Source: Siphlonurus alternatus
Lineage: Eukaryota > Arthropoda > Insecta > Ephemeroptera > Siphlonuridae
DNA length: 64,000 nucleotides
Direction: 5' to 3'
NCBI GenBank assembly: GCA_949825025.1
Contig: CATKWE010000028.1
Span: forward strand, 1 to 64,000
The notes under the pieces are model-generated. The model searched no databases and was not told the DNA's origin. It saw only the letters and a list, made by a program, of their open reading frames with translations. A program made the translations under genes and the position numbers. Within the stretch, counting starts at the first letter, position 1, and every line of letters begins with the position of its first letter. Shown here in pieces: positions 29,627 through 43,171 of this stretch.

Positions 29627-30141
29627 ATCCTTATATAGCATATTACCAAAAGCAGGCCCAAACTGGTGTCGGCTCATCGTACTATCCACATCAATCTGGT
29701 CGTGGAGTTGGAAATTTTTTAAGTAATATTTTTCGATCAGTGATGCCTTACCTGAAAAGTGCGTTGACAGCAATCAAGGATGAGTTATTCAATGGAGGAC
29801 TAGGGATTTTATCAGACACCATTAAACAAGTACCACTGAAGCAGAGCTTACAAAATAGAGTGCGTAACTTAGGAAATAATTTAACTGTTCGTGCAGTGAA
29901 TCAAGTTGCAAGTATGTCAGGAGCAGGTCGTGTATATAAGCGGAAAAGAGTGACCAAAACTCAGTCTGCAAACAAAACCAAGAAGAGAAAGACGTGCAAA
30001 AAAAAGCCTGCCACAAAGTCAAAGAAGAAAACAACGAAAAAAAAACCTCTAAAAAAGTTGCAACAGAAGAATAGGAAAGTCAATACTAAAAAGAAAGTTA
30101 AGGCAAAATCTAAATCTACGTGTATTGATATATTCAGTTAA
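29623..30141 (+). CDS. Basic virion core protein, pVI/pX-like
   Basis: 172 aa. I start at the ATG at 29623 because it aligns with element 1; the upstream GTG lies inside the penton gene. Candidate adenain sites are Q13-T-G-V|G17, Q24-S-G-R|G28 and M98-S-G-A|G102, matching all three sites of element 1. An amphipathic helix (G-N-F-L-S-N-I-F-R-S-V) and a long lysine-rich tail follow the same plan. Confidence 0.85.
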   Translation: MNPYIAYYQKQAQTGVGSSYYPHQSGRGVGNFLSNIFRSVMPYLKSALTAIKDELFNGGLGILSDTIKQVPLKQSLQNRVRNLGNNLTVRAVNQVASMSGAGRVYKRKRVTKTQSANKTKKRKTCKKKPATKSKKKTTKKKPLKKLQQKNRKVNTKKKVKAKSKSTCIDIFS

Positions 30142-30142
30142 A

Positions 30143-31450
30143 ATGTCTTTCATACATAACTCCTCACCTGAAACATTGAAAGCAGAGCTTGACTTGTTCA
30201 GTATACCACCAACACAAATTAGTATTGAAAGCTCTGAAATTCTTTACCTTAAACCCAACGCTTCCATTGATAATGATGCTCCTCTTGAATTCTCCATACC
30301 AACCAGTGCTGATGACTATATTGATCCAGGAAATACTTTTTTGAAGTTAGTTGTTTGTATAAAAAATGAGAAAGGTGAAAATATTGATGCATCTACTAAT
30401 AAGGTTGCACCTGTAAATAACTTTTTACATTCTCTATTTTCTGAGGTCAGTGTGTCTGTTAACAGCAAACTCCTCTCTCCACCATCTCAATTGTATCCAT
30501 ATAGAGCCTATTTTGAAACTTTGTTTAATTATAATGTAACTGCCAAGGAGAGTCATCAAACCATGGCGCTGTATTATAAAGATACAGCTGGAAAAATGAA
30601 TGATTTAGATCTGAATTCAGGGATTATCGCAAGAAGAAATCATATCAAAGGAAGCAAATTAGTACCTCTGCTTGGACGTATAACAGTAGATATATTTGGT
30701 CAAAGCACCTTCATTACTAATGGTGTTCCAATTGATTTATTGTTCACTCGATCGAAGCCCTCGTTTTGTTTGATGGTTGATGATGATAGCAAATATCAAA
30801 TTAAGATACTTAATGCAACACTGATTGTTCGAAGGGTTAAAATTTCACCCACTGTATTAGTAGCTCATAGCAAGGTACTTGCCACAACGACAGCAAAATA
30901 CCCAATCAGTAGAGTTGAAATGAAATCTTTTACTATACCTCCAGGTGGACAAAGTTTTGGAGAAAAACTCTTCCAAGGTCCTACTCCAGTCCGTGTATTT
31001 TTTGGACTTACAAAAAATAGTGCTGTTAATGGTGATTACAAATTAAATCCATTTGATTTTGGTCACTACAACATGAACTATGTTTCACTTACCAAGGATG
31101 GTGTTCCAGTCACAACAAGACCTCTAGAGATGTCATTCAGCTCAGAATCTCCTGATTATATTCTTTCATATTTTCATACCTTTCAAGCTACTCGGATTAA
31201 CTTTAGTGATGATGGGTATCAAATTGATAGAGATGAGTACGGGGCTGGAGGCTATGTCATACACACATTTGATCTTTCTCCTGATCTCTCTGCAAATTCT
31301 CACATGTGGAATTTAAGGAAAAATAGTGTGATAGAATTGGAAATCAGGTTTGATAAAAGTTTATCTGACACTCTAACCCTCATTGTATTTGCAGAATTTC
31401 AAAATCTCTTAGAGGTGGATCACCAGAGGAAAGTTTCAGTTGACTTCTAA
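30143..31450 (+). CDS. MCP: Major capsid protein (double jelly roll)
   Basis: 435 aa when started at 30143, aligned with the element 1 start; an in-frame upstream codon overlapping the core gene is not used. The family signature A-E-L-D-L-F-S-I-P-P-T-Q-I-S-I-E is present and the frame is fully open. It is the most conserved protein between the two elements together with the integrase and ATPase. Confidence 0.95.
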   Translation: MSFIHNSSPETLKAELDLFSIPPTQISIESSEILYLKPNASIDNDAPLEFSIPTSADDYIDPGNTFLKLVVCIKNEKGENIDASTNKVAPVNNFLHSLFSEVSVSVNSKLLSPPSQLYPYRAYFETLFNYNVTAKESHQTMALYYKDTAGKMNDLDLNSGIIARRNHIKGSKLVPLLGRITVDIFGQSTFITNGVPIDLLFTRSKPSFCLMVDDDSKYQIKILNATLIVRRVKISPTVLVAHSKVLATTTAKYPISRVEMKSFTIPPGGQSFGEKLFQGPTPVRVFFGLTKNSAVNGDYKLNPFDFGHYNMNYVSLTKDGVPVTTRPLEMSFSSESPDYILSYFHTFQATRINFSDDGYQIDRDEYGAGGYVIHTFDLSPDLSANSHMWNLRKNSVIELEIRFDKSLSDTLTLIVFAEFQNLLEVDHQRKVSVDF

Positions 31451-31455
31451 CAGTC

Positions 31456-32007
31456 ATGGCAGACATTCAGTACTCTGCTTTAACCACTTACGAAATACGA
31501 AAGTTTTTGTTGAATGACAAAACCAGTAGAAATATATTTAATGGAGTTTTTGCTGCTGACACTTTACCAAAACGAGTTTCTATGAATACTGCCTATGTTG
31601 TAAATACTGATGCAAAATCTATGCCAGGTAGCCATTGGATAGCTATATATTTTGATAAAGAAGGCAGTGCTGAGTATTTTGATTCATATGGTCTTCAACC
31701 TATTGTACAAAATCATAAAAAGTTTATTTTAAACAATAGCAAAAAATACACTTACAATAAAACTTGCCTTCAAAGTATAACTTCATCTATATGTGGTCAT
31801 TACTGTATTTTGTATATAGGAGCTAAAGCAAGAAACCTATCAATGCATGAATTCATATCTAAATTTAATGGACCAGATGTGTATTCAAATGATGCTATAG
31901 CTATACTTAATTTTAGAATGCATTATGATTATAGAAAGAATGGTAAGAAAATATCACCTGAAACAGGTTTAAAATGTAAAGCTCTGTGCGCATGCGCAAA
32001 GTCATAA
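31456..32007 (+). CDS. PRO: Adenain-type cysteine protease
   Basis: 183 aa. Catalytic H60 (P-G-S-H-W), D76 (E-Y-F-D-S-Y-G), Q106 and C113 (S-I-C-G-H-Y-C) are at the same positions as in element 1. The C-A-C-A-K end is encoded by the TGCGCATGCGCA palindrome. Confidence 0.95.
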   Translation: MADIQYSALTTYEIRKFLLNDKTSRNIFNGVFAADTLPKRVSMNTAYVVNTDAKSMPGSHWIAIYFDKEGSAEYFDSYGLQPIVQNHKKFILNNSKKYTYNKTCLQSITSSICGHYCILYIGAKARNLSMHEFISKFNGPDVYSNDAIAILNFRMHYDYRKNGKKISPETGLKCKALCACAKS

Positions 32008-32022
32008 TAATTTGCTATAAAA
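31987..32022 (+). promoter_or_regulatory. NRF-1-like palindrome plus TATA box for the 222-aa gene
   Basis: TGCGCATGCGCA at 31987-31998 and TATAAAA at 32016-32022, 17 bases apart; ATG at 32086. Same layout as 8991-9027, although the surrounding protease codons have diverged. Confidence 0.78.
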
Positions 32023-32085
32023 GAGGGGCAAACAGAGTAATTTTCATCACTTTTGATCTGACTTGCTTACTAAACAGTCATAACT

Positions 32086-32754
32086 ATGGCAGTTAAGATG
32101 TTAGATGTTACTTATGGGCTCTGTTCTTCCAATACAAAGACTGTGTCTTGCGCATTGGAAGTAGGAGAAGAAATTAAACCTTATTTCTGGTTGGCTAAGA
32201 GTGGGTTTCAGAAAATTAAAATGTCTTTAGTTGAGTTCAAACTATTAGTAGAAAATGAAGAAGAAATCTCTAACTTCTTCTTAAAGTTTGGACTTCAAAG
32301 AGAATCCACATTAAAGTTAAATGCAAAACTTCATATTCGTTTTGACATGTCATATGGTACAAAAATGTTGGTACTAGAAAGGATGGAAGAAGTTGGTCTT
32401 ATTAATGATGACCAACGCCCCAAAATTACATCTATCTACATTGTAGATCGCACTTGGATGAATTTTGTCAAACTCTTTCCTTGCCTCTTAACCATAGCTG
32501 ATAATCTTGAGAAGCAAATTGTTGAACTTGAAGAGATGATCAATTCAATTGTGAAGCAAGTTAAAACTAACTTCGCTCAGGAATTGTCAGAAGTTAATTA
32601 CCTTGCAGGTTTTAGAGAACTTCTGAAAAATGTACAGTGCCCAAAGTATGAAAATTTGTCACCTACAAGTTTTGATAGGCAACGTTGCTTCCATGAAATT
32701 GTTATGTTCTTGCCTGAATATTTGTTGATGTTATGTCGTAATGATAAGTTTTAA
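32086..32754 (+). CDS. Conserved protein of unknown function, homologue of 9091-9783
   Basis: 222 aa. Starts with M-A-V-K-M-L-D-V-T-Y-G-L, as in element 1. Conserved strands include I-R-F-D-M-S-Y-G-T-K-M-L-V-L-E-R and I-Y-I-V-D-R-T-W-M-N-F-V-K-L-F-P (TW at residue 123). A helical Glu-rich C-terminal part follows. Own promoter upstream. Confidence 0.82.
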   Translation: MAVKMLDVTYGLCSSNTKTVSCALEVGEEIKPYFWLAKSGFQKIKMSLVEFKLLVENEEEISNFFLKFGLQRESTLKLNAKLHIRFDMSYGTKMLVLERMEEVGLINDDQRPKITSIYIVDRTWMNFVKLFPCLLTIADNLEKQIVELEEMINSIVKQVKTNFAQELSEVNYLAGFRELLKNVQCPKYENLSPTSFDRQRCFHEIVMFLPEYLLMLCRNDKF

Positions 32755-33072
32755 ATATATATTGTATTAGTTATTGAGCATTAGATTTTTCATAGTAAAA
32801 ACTTTGATATTTTTCTTTGGGAACATTTTTTATTATTATTGTATTTCTATGTTTTTGAATTTTTTTCTATGTGAAATAAAAAAAATGGATTTAAACCTGG
32901 TGTTATACTTTTCTAAATTTAGAACCTTATATAGATTCTAGGATACAATGGTACCAATATTTAAAATTTAAAATGATTATAGTTAATCATAAAATTTAAA
33001 TATTTATGTCCAAAAGAGGTATTTATTTTTTAAAATAACCAAGTCAAAGATTGTATCTATAATATATATACA

Positions 33073-33155
<83 letters not shown>

Positions 33156-33352
33156 GTTGAATTTAATAAAATTTATAATTGAGAAAAAAAATATCTAATA
33201 TTGGAAAATAATATAATTTTATTTGTAATTAGGTATAACCAGTATATACATAATTCGATATATAAACAATAATACATCTCTAAAGATAATAGTACAAAAA
33301 TATACAATTTATAATAAAACTAAAGTATTTAAGATGCTGAGTATTATAATTT
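32755..33352. other. AT-rich convergence region, element 2
   Basis: No gene. Contains AATAAA near 32875, a (TA)n tract at 33063-33151 and AT-rich sequence up to the PolB remnant. Confidence 0.55.
33063..33151. repeat. (TA)n microsatellite
   Basis: About 45 TA units with an interruption near 33071. Confidence 0.95.
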
Positions 33353-33711
33353 TCAATTATTGCTAGATTTATAACCATAAGGTAAAGTCATATGACTATT
33401 TGGAACAATCCATCTTTTGTTATTAACAATTCTATAAATTTTGGATTGCTTCTTTGTTACAAGTTCATATGACTTTGTTTTCATAATTTTTCGAGGTATT
33501 GAGACATGTGAGGATTCACCATTTTCTAGGACCATATGTTTTAGATTATCAAAATTAACAATGCCCATATTTGAAAAATTTTGAGATATACCACGACATT
33601 TCATAACGGTTTTAACATGGTTGCCCTCGCTATTCACAACTTTATAACTATAATGCTTGGCTCCTCCGGATACAAATTGGGAAATGGTACATCCTTCATC
33701 TAGTTCTGAAC

Positions 33712-37028
<3,317 letters not shown>

Positions 37029-38624
37029 TTTTAAATTGATTCTAAGTTAAGAGTGAGATTTTTGAATGATAAAGATGCCAAAAGGTACCTCTATTTAAAC
37101 TCATAATTTTCCCCTCATTTCTTTCTAATTATGCAGTCTTAGCAGAAAAATTGTGCAGAGTAAACAAAAACTGCAAGTGAGTGCATAAAAAATTTCCCAC
37201 GAGAACCATAATTTACGAAGTCAATATATTTATTATGGTAATATCAGGAAAAATTGTATATTAATTAAAAGATTATAACATCAAAATGTAATTATTTTAT
37301 TTGATATTATCGATCGAAAAAAATAATGACAACATTTTCGTAACTTTTTTTTCATGTTTGGTCTTAAAAGAAAGGATTTTTTTTTTTCATTTCACTCGTT
37401 TCTATTATTTTATATAACATTGTTGTTATATAGCCTATAAATTCAATTATGTATTAGTTAATTACATAATTATATAATTGTTCAAGTCAGTGGGAGAGTG
37501 GGGGGGGGATGAGGAGGTACATAGGCACACCTCCCCCTCTCCTCTGTCGTTGTCCGCAAAATTGTAGTGCAATTTGTATGCTTCATTCGCTAGCAGACAT
37601 CGCGCAGACGTGGATCGCTCTCATGACCCCCCTCCTCTCTTTAAAATACATTGGTCGTATACAAATGTGTATGTTATAGTATACGAACAATGTTATTTAT
37701 ATAGTAATTATAATAACATGGTTTATATATGAAATTCGTTGATTTTTAGAAATGACTGTTTAGTATATGATCAATGTTATTATCATAGAAATATTATTAA
37801 CATTAGTAGTACACGAATGTCAATGTTTCAGTATACAATTAATGTTAATAATATACAAACTTAAATAACATTGGATGAATACGGACATTGTTGTGGTATA
37901 CAATTATCAATGTTACGTACACAATCAATGTTAATATCATAGAAATTTTTATAACATTAGCATTATATGAATTTCTATAATAAAGTATACGATTAATGTT
38001 AATAATATATAAATTATAAAACATTGGTTGTATACAAACATGGTTTTTTGTATACAAATATAATTAGCATTGTTGCTATAGCCATAATATATATTTTTTT
38101 AATTCATTAAAAAATAATACTATCGTAGCATGTAGTTTGTTAAAAAACCTACATTATTATTGCAACATAAATTTTATTATTCTTATTCATTTATCATTGG
38201 AAATATACATTATGCTATATTATTGTATACGGTCAATGTTAAAAAGATATGAGTGTCACATACGCTTCATATCACACGACACTTATATAGAAATAAACAA
38301 AATGCTATATTATTTTATACGGTCAATGTTAAAAAGATATGAGTGTCACATACGCTTCATGTCACATGACACTTATATAACTTTCATGTCTCAAAGAAAA
38401 GTGAAAGCCATATAAGATCTACACTATCGTGAGACCGCTATGGTAAGCAAAAAAAATATAGTTGTGTCTCCCATATCTTCCAACATTATCACATACTTAT
38501 ATGTTTCATATGTATTATAATGAACATTAAAAAAAAAATATCTATCACATTTAACATAGGTTCCATAGTAAGTTCCTATACTTCCTATGTTATGTTCAGT
38601 ATAGGAAAATCCCATGTTAAATGT
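37029..38624. other. Right arm of element 2 upstream of exon 1, no gene
   Basis: AT-rich, with a TATA-like tttaaatag (minus strand) near 37092-37100 before exon 1. Scattered repeats of AATGTTAATATCATAGAAAT occur (for example 36500, 36680, 37770, 37930). A G run lies near 37500. No frame with protein character. Confidence 0.6.
38215..38385. repeat. Tandem duplication of about 91 bp
   Basis: CGGTCAATGTTAAAAAGATA followed by GAGTGTCACATACGCTTCAT occurs at about 38230 and 38321 with only a few differences. Confidence 0.85.
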
Positions 38625-38755
38625 GATACTAAGTTCCTATACTTCCTATGTTAAGTTCAGTATAGGAAAATCCCATGTTAAATGTGATAGAATTATTTTC
38701 ATCACCTCTGTCCCCTTCTTGCGGGAAGTTTATATTTTCCCCCTCGATTACTACT
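38625..38755 (-). repeat. Right terminal inverted repeat of element 2
   Basis: Exact mirror of 24058-24188 over at least 120 bases. An extra tandem copy of its inner 75 bases lies at about 38550-38625. Confidence 0.95.
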
Positions 38756-38761
38756 GAGAGT
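38756..38761. repeat. Target-site duplication of element 2, right copy
   Basis: GAGAGT, identical to 24052-24057. Confidence 0.95.
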
Positions 38762-39123
38762 GTTTCAAAAAACCCTGAAAAAAACTGACAGTACATAACT
38801 CAAGGTCCTTATTCCAAATTTGTTATTTTTTTTCGTCATTCATTTCAGGATAAATTCACAAACACTAGAAGTGTGCTAGAACTTCAGGAATAATCAAAAT
38901 GTAATGTGTAATGTTTTTACTGTATGTTTAAAATAGTATTTACTCTCATGTAGAAAATGCTGCTCCAGCATGGTAATAAACACCATACACCAACAACTCG
39001 GATCATTAGCTGGAGATGCCTCGAACATGCGAGGCGAAACGTCATACAAAACCAACAAGGAGAAGAACCCACCACACATTTAACGTTTTTGTGCATCGCA
39101 ACATTCTTGTCTAGATTGAGTGG

Positions 39124-39470
39124 GTGTGTGGCGCAGTGCGCTTGACCGGGTCTCGTCAGATCACCGAAGTCAAGTAACGCCACGCGTGATTAGTAGTTAG
39201 ATGGGTGACCATTTTCAACAAAAAACACGTTTCCCATCCAGGGGTAAATCGTTGCGCTTTTCCACTATGTGGTTCCCCTAGCTTTGGACCATTGCACTTC
39301 CGATTCATTGACAAAAGCTGTAGCGTCCATCCTTGCTGAGGTTTCCACGTTTCCCTCATTCACAGGTAAATGCCTGGATGGATTGCAAGGCCGTGGCCGC
39401 CCCTGTTCCGGAAGAGCTTGCGAAACGCTCAAGTTAGGGTTTCGAAAAGTGCGGGGGTTCAAACTTAGTA
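39124..39470 (+). mobile_element. 5S-headed SINE, copy 1
   Basis: The head GATCACCGAAGTCAAGTAAC followed by GTTAGATGGGTGACC resembles the internal promoter part of 5S rRNA. The body has the GTTTCCCATCCAGGGGTAAA, GTCCATCCTTGCTGAGG and GGATGGATTGCAAGGCCGTG landmarks shared with copies at 41080, 41730, 49250 and, reversed, 23190. Confidence 0.75.
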
Positions 39471-41079
39471 AATAATTAGTAGTATAAAAAGTAACCAACT
39501 GTGGTTTGAATAAAATATATAAAATATTCTTGTCGCGTCAAGACAAGGTCTTAGCGACAGATGCTATTGTTTGCACTGCGGCCATAGCCTGTTTAATTTA
39601 TTCATCCCTTGCTCTGAATAATAAGCTATCTGCATTTTTTAGTGACAGCAATAGTGAGCTTCATTTTATACCAATTTACAGCTCATAATTGCGCTCACCT
39701 GAAAAAGCAGAAAGCTCATTATTGCAACGCAATCGTGGTTGAAAGATAGCTCGTAATTGTGGACGCAGGACGATTTGTTCTTCCCGCGCGGCATTATCTA
39801 TGTAGACGAGGGGGAACCATGGAAACCCCAAGTCAGGATGTTCAGTGTCAGAGCACGGTCTTATCACCTCCCCAATGCATGAGGCTCGTCTTTAACCAGA
39901 CAGCGAAGGTTCTCTCGATATTTTTACCTCTCCCAGTAGGATTCGAACGCACGACCTTCTGACTGTGAGTCAGACGTGCTAGCACTGCGCCAACATGTTC
40001 GGCAATTCTATTATAGCACTCAATATTAAAAACATAAAAGTTTGCTCAAAAGTAAAATCTGCATGGGTTGAGTTGTAATTAATTATTATTTTTTTGGAGG
40101 GGTAGAAAAGCAGGCATTTTAATCATGCAAATTATCAGCAAATAAGTGTTATATTTTTTATTAAATTTTTACTCCTGACTGAGCCGTAAACACAAATTGA
40201 AAGGAAAAATTAATAATTATTGCTTAACGATACATGAATAATACAAGGCAATTATTATAATTTTATTGATTTGATTCGATTTGAATGAACATAATGCTTA
40301 TCTGATGTTGACATGATTTAATCCATATTTTATTTCAATTTAAATAAAATTTATAGAGTATAATAATATTATTTTAGTATTATAAGTTATAAGCTAAAAA
40401 ATAATAAAATTCAAATTATTATTAATTAATATTCAGTAACATTTACCAATGTACCAAATCTATAATAAAGTCGACGTTACAATATGTCAGATGTAATAAT
40501 AATGAATTCCACATTATTACATCATTATTTACACCTACTTTTATATTCATCGTATTAACTCATCTGCAATGACATAAATATAATGAATGTTATCTGCCTG
40601 GCAAGTTAGTTTTGCATGTGAGTTCACCCCCCCCCCCAGGGGTAAGTTAATTAAGTGAGGACACCCTCCAGCATTTTGGAGCAAAAAGTGTTCAGCCATC
40701 GTAATCCGACTCTTCAATTATTCAAATTGGTATTTGTGGAGTGGAATCTCAAAATGTGTGTCTGCTTCAATTAAAACGTAATAAATGTAAATTTTAACAT
40801 TTGATGAATTGTTTTAAGTTTTCCTCTTCTTTATACAAGCAAAATTTATCATTTTACCGCAAGCGAAGTGGGTTCTATGGAAATTGGAAATCTAAATTAA
40901 AACAGAAAATTAAAATGTCTGATATATAAATTTAGAAAGATGATTGGATGGGAATGGGCAGTGGGGAAAATTGAAACACAAAATGCAACTGACAGATATT
41001 ATTTTTATAAATAGGAAAGGAAGACAAATCCATCCGCCTCTGAAATATTTATTTTGATGAACTAACCACTGAATTTCTG
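39471..41079. other. Host sequence with SINE remains, no gene
   Basis: Contains the reverse tRNA-headed SINE at 39745-40005 and otherwise AT-rich sequence. A segment at 39683-39765 (GCTCATAATTGCGCTCACCT) recurs diverged at 45928-46010. No coding region recognised. Confidence 0.55.
39745..40005 (-). mobile_element. tRNA-headed SINE fragment
   Basis: On the minus strand, GGCGCAGTGCTAGCACGTCT then GGTCGTGCGTTCGAATCC gives tRNA-like A and B boxes. It is followed by the GAGGT and CCATGGTTTCC words of this SINE family. The head does not fold into a full tRNA with an acceptor stem, so it is not called a tRNA gene. Confidence 0.65.
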
Positions 41080-41478
41080 CGTGGCGTGGCGCAGTGCATT
41101 GACCGGTTCTCGTTAGATCACCGAAGTCAGGCTACGTCGAGCGTGGTTAGTACTTGCATGGGTGAGTTTTTCAAGTAATAAAAATACATTGCTCCCTCCC
41201 TGGGGTAAATTCGTCTCGCTTTCCACCCAGTGCAGTGATGCACTTGTGTGTGGTGCCCCAGGCTTTGGACATCGCTTTGGTCCATTGAGAAAAAGTAGAG
41301 GTGTCCGTCCTGACTGAGGTTTTCCACGGTTCCCTCAGTCTCACCTCAGCGAATGCTGGGATGCGAAGCATGCAGGCCGTGGCCTCTATCCGTTCCCTAC
41401 CTTATCCCTACCCAGTACCCCGCCGTGAGCCTAAGCTAGCTCTTAGGGGTGTATCCTTGTAAAAAAAAAAAAAAAAAA
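41080..41478 (+). mobile_element. 5S-headed SINE, copy 2, with poly(A) tail
   Basis: The head GATCACCGAAGTCAGGCTAC and GTGGTTAGTACTTGCATGGG is closer to 5S rRNA than copy 1. The body follows the same order and the copy ends in about 18 A at 41461-41478. Confidence 0.8.
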
Positions 41479-41729
41479 GTTTTATTGTGTTTCTTTCAAG
41501 TATAATGACTGAATTTAACTTCCCGCGCAGCCTAGCATACATACTGCTTATTATTTTTGTGGTAGCTTGTGTACCTGAATGGTGGAATGTTTTCAATTTG
41601 GTCATTGCAGTTCGTAACTTTACACGTTCCTGATTGTTATAGCAATACTGGTGGTAAGTTCAATCGTTCAAGCGATGTATATAAAAAAGCATTAAGCTTG
41701 TATGGTACCACGTACGTTCAAATTTAACT

Positions 41730-41970
41730 GCTCTCCCCCCCCCCTGGTTTTGGTTTTGCACATCCAATTCATTGACAAAAGCTCTAGCGTCCATCGTGAA
41801 TGAGGTTTCCACGTTTTCCTCAGTCGTAGGCAAATGACGGGATGGATTGCAAGGCCGTGGCCACTCCCGTTCCGGAAGAGCCCGCAAAAAATACAAGTTA
41901 AGGTTTAGGAAGGTTTTTAACTTAGTTAGCAATTGGTAAGTAGAATTACTGATGGAATTAGGGTTTGACA
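41730..41970 (+). mobile_element. 5S-headed SINE body, truncated copy
   Basis: Starts inside the body (ATTCATTGACAAAAGCTCTA) and runs through GGATGGATTGCAAGGCCGTG and CGTTCCGGAAGAGC. Head absent. Confidence 0.7.
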
Positions 41971-41979
41971 AAAAGGAAG

Positions 41980-43171
41980 AAAAAAAAAAAAACTTTTTGA
42001 CTACATAATCAAAATGAGTTTTTATATATATTGTAATCAAGTGTAAAAAAAAAAAATAATAATTTTTATTTTCGATTAAAAATAAATTTAATTAGTTTTC
42101 ATTTGCGCATCGAAATCCTTCATTTAAGTTTTTTATTACAAATTGTTTTTAAATAAAATTAATTCAAACACCTACACAACAGCCTTTCAGATAGTATTTA
42201 CTCCCACATTGAGAAGGTTTGGATGATCTCTTGCTCTTTCTCTCTCTATAGCTCTTCAGTTGTCCTTTCATTAATTTTCTAAATAAATAAAGCACTTCAA
42301 AGTATGTGATTTCCGAGTCAACACGTATATTAATATTTTATTATAACTTGTCAGCTTTACATTTCGACTATTTTCAAGAATTTTTTAACGGATGATAACT
42401 CGAAACTCAAATTCAAATTGTTATTTATTCAGCAACAGTTACAGAACCAAGGCACATTTATTTATTTATTTCTACAATAAAACAGTAGAGAATAGAAAAT
42501 ATATATTTCCCGACACTTCGTAGACCCGAACTAGCAATATGATTTAGATTATATGGGTACCTTAATTTCTGAGCAAACCACATGTCCTAATTTATTCAAG
42601 CATTTGACTGGTTGAGACTGAAGGAATTGTGGAAACCTCAGTCAAGATGGTCGGCAATTGATGGAAAATGCCATCAATCACCTCCCGGATGCACGAGTCT
42701 TTTAAATTTTTGCATTAACTCAATGAAATTCAAACATGCAGTTACATTTTATAGAACTTAAGATAATTTTTATTTTAATTTTATTTTACATTCATGTGCT
42801 TGCTTACGTTAAAAATTTATTTCTTTTTAATGTCTTTCTTTACATTTTTGAGTATGAAATTCATTTCATTTACATTTCAGGTGAAAATATGAAAACATCC
42901 GAATTGAAATGCATTTATTCTTTCACTCACTTTTAACTTTTCGTCTTTTTTCCTCCTATTTTGTACCATTTTTGAGGGAAAAAGACGACTGTGCACAAAA
43001 TGTTTGAAGTATTAAAATTTCTCCACTTATCATCTTAATTCGAGCGAGAAGAAAATTATGAGTTTTCTTTTCAGTTAAAAATACGCAATATTAAGATTAG
43101 ACATTATAGGGATGAGTTGAAGAGGTAAATTTGCAACTAGTATGAAATTTTGTGTCCACTGTATCCTCATT
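41980..43171. other. Host sequence, no gene
   Basis: AT-rich with a reversed SINE scrap at 42603-42700 (AAACCTCAGTCAAGATGGTC). No recognised frame. Confidence 0.5.

Noticed and set aside
39124..39215. 5S rRNA gene
   Set aside because: Only the internal-promoter half resembles 5S; the rest is SINE body.
39930..40005. tRNA gene
   Set aside because: A- and B-box-like words are present, but I see no complete cloverleaf with acceptor stem; the sequence continues into a SINE body.
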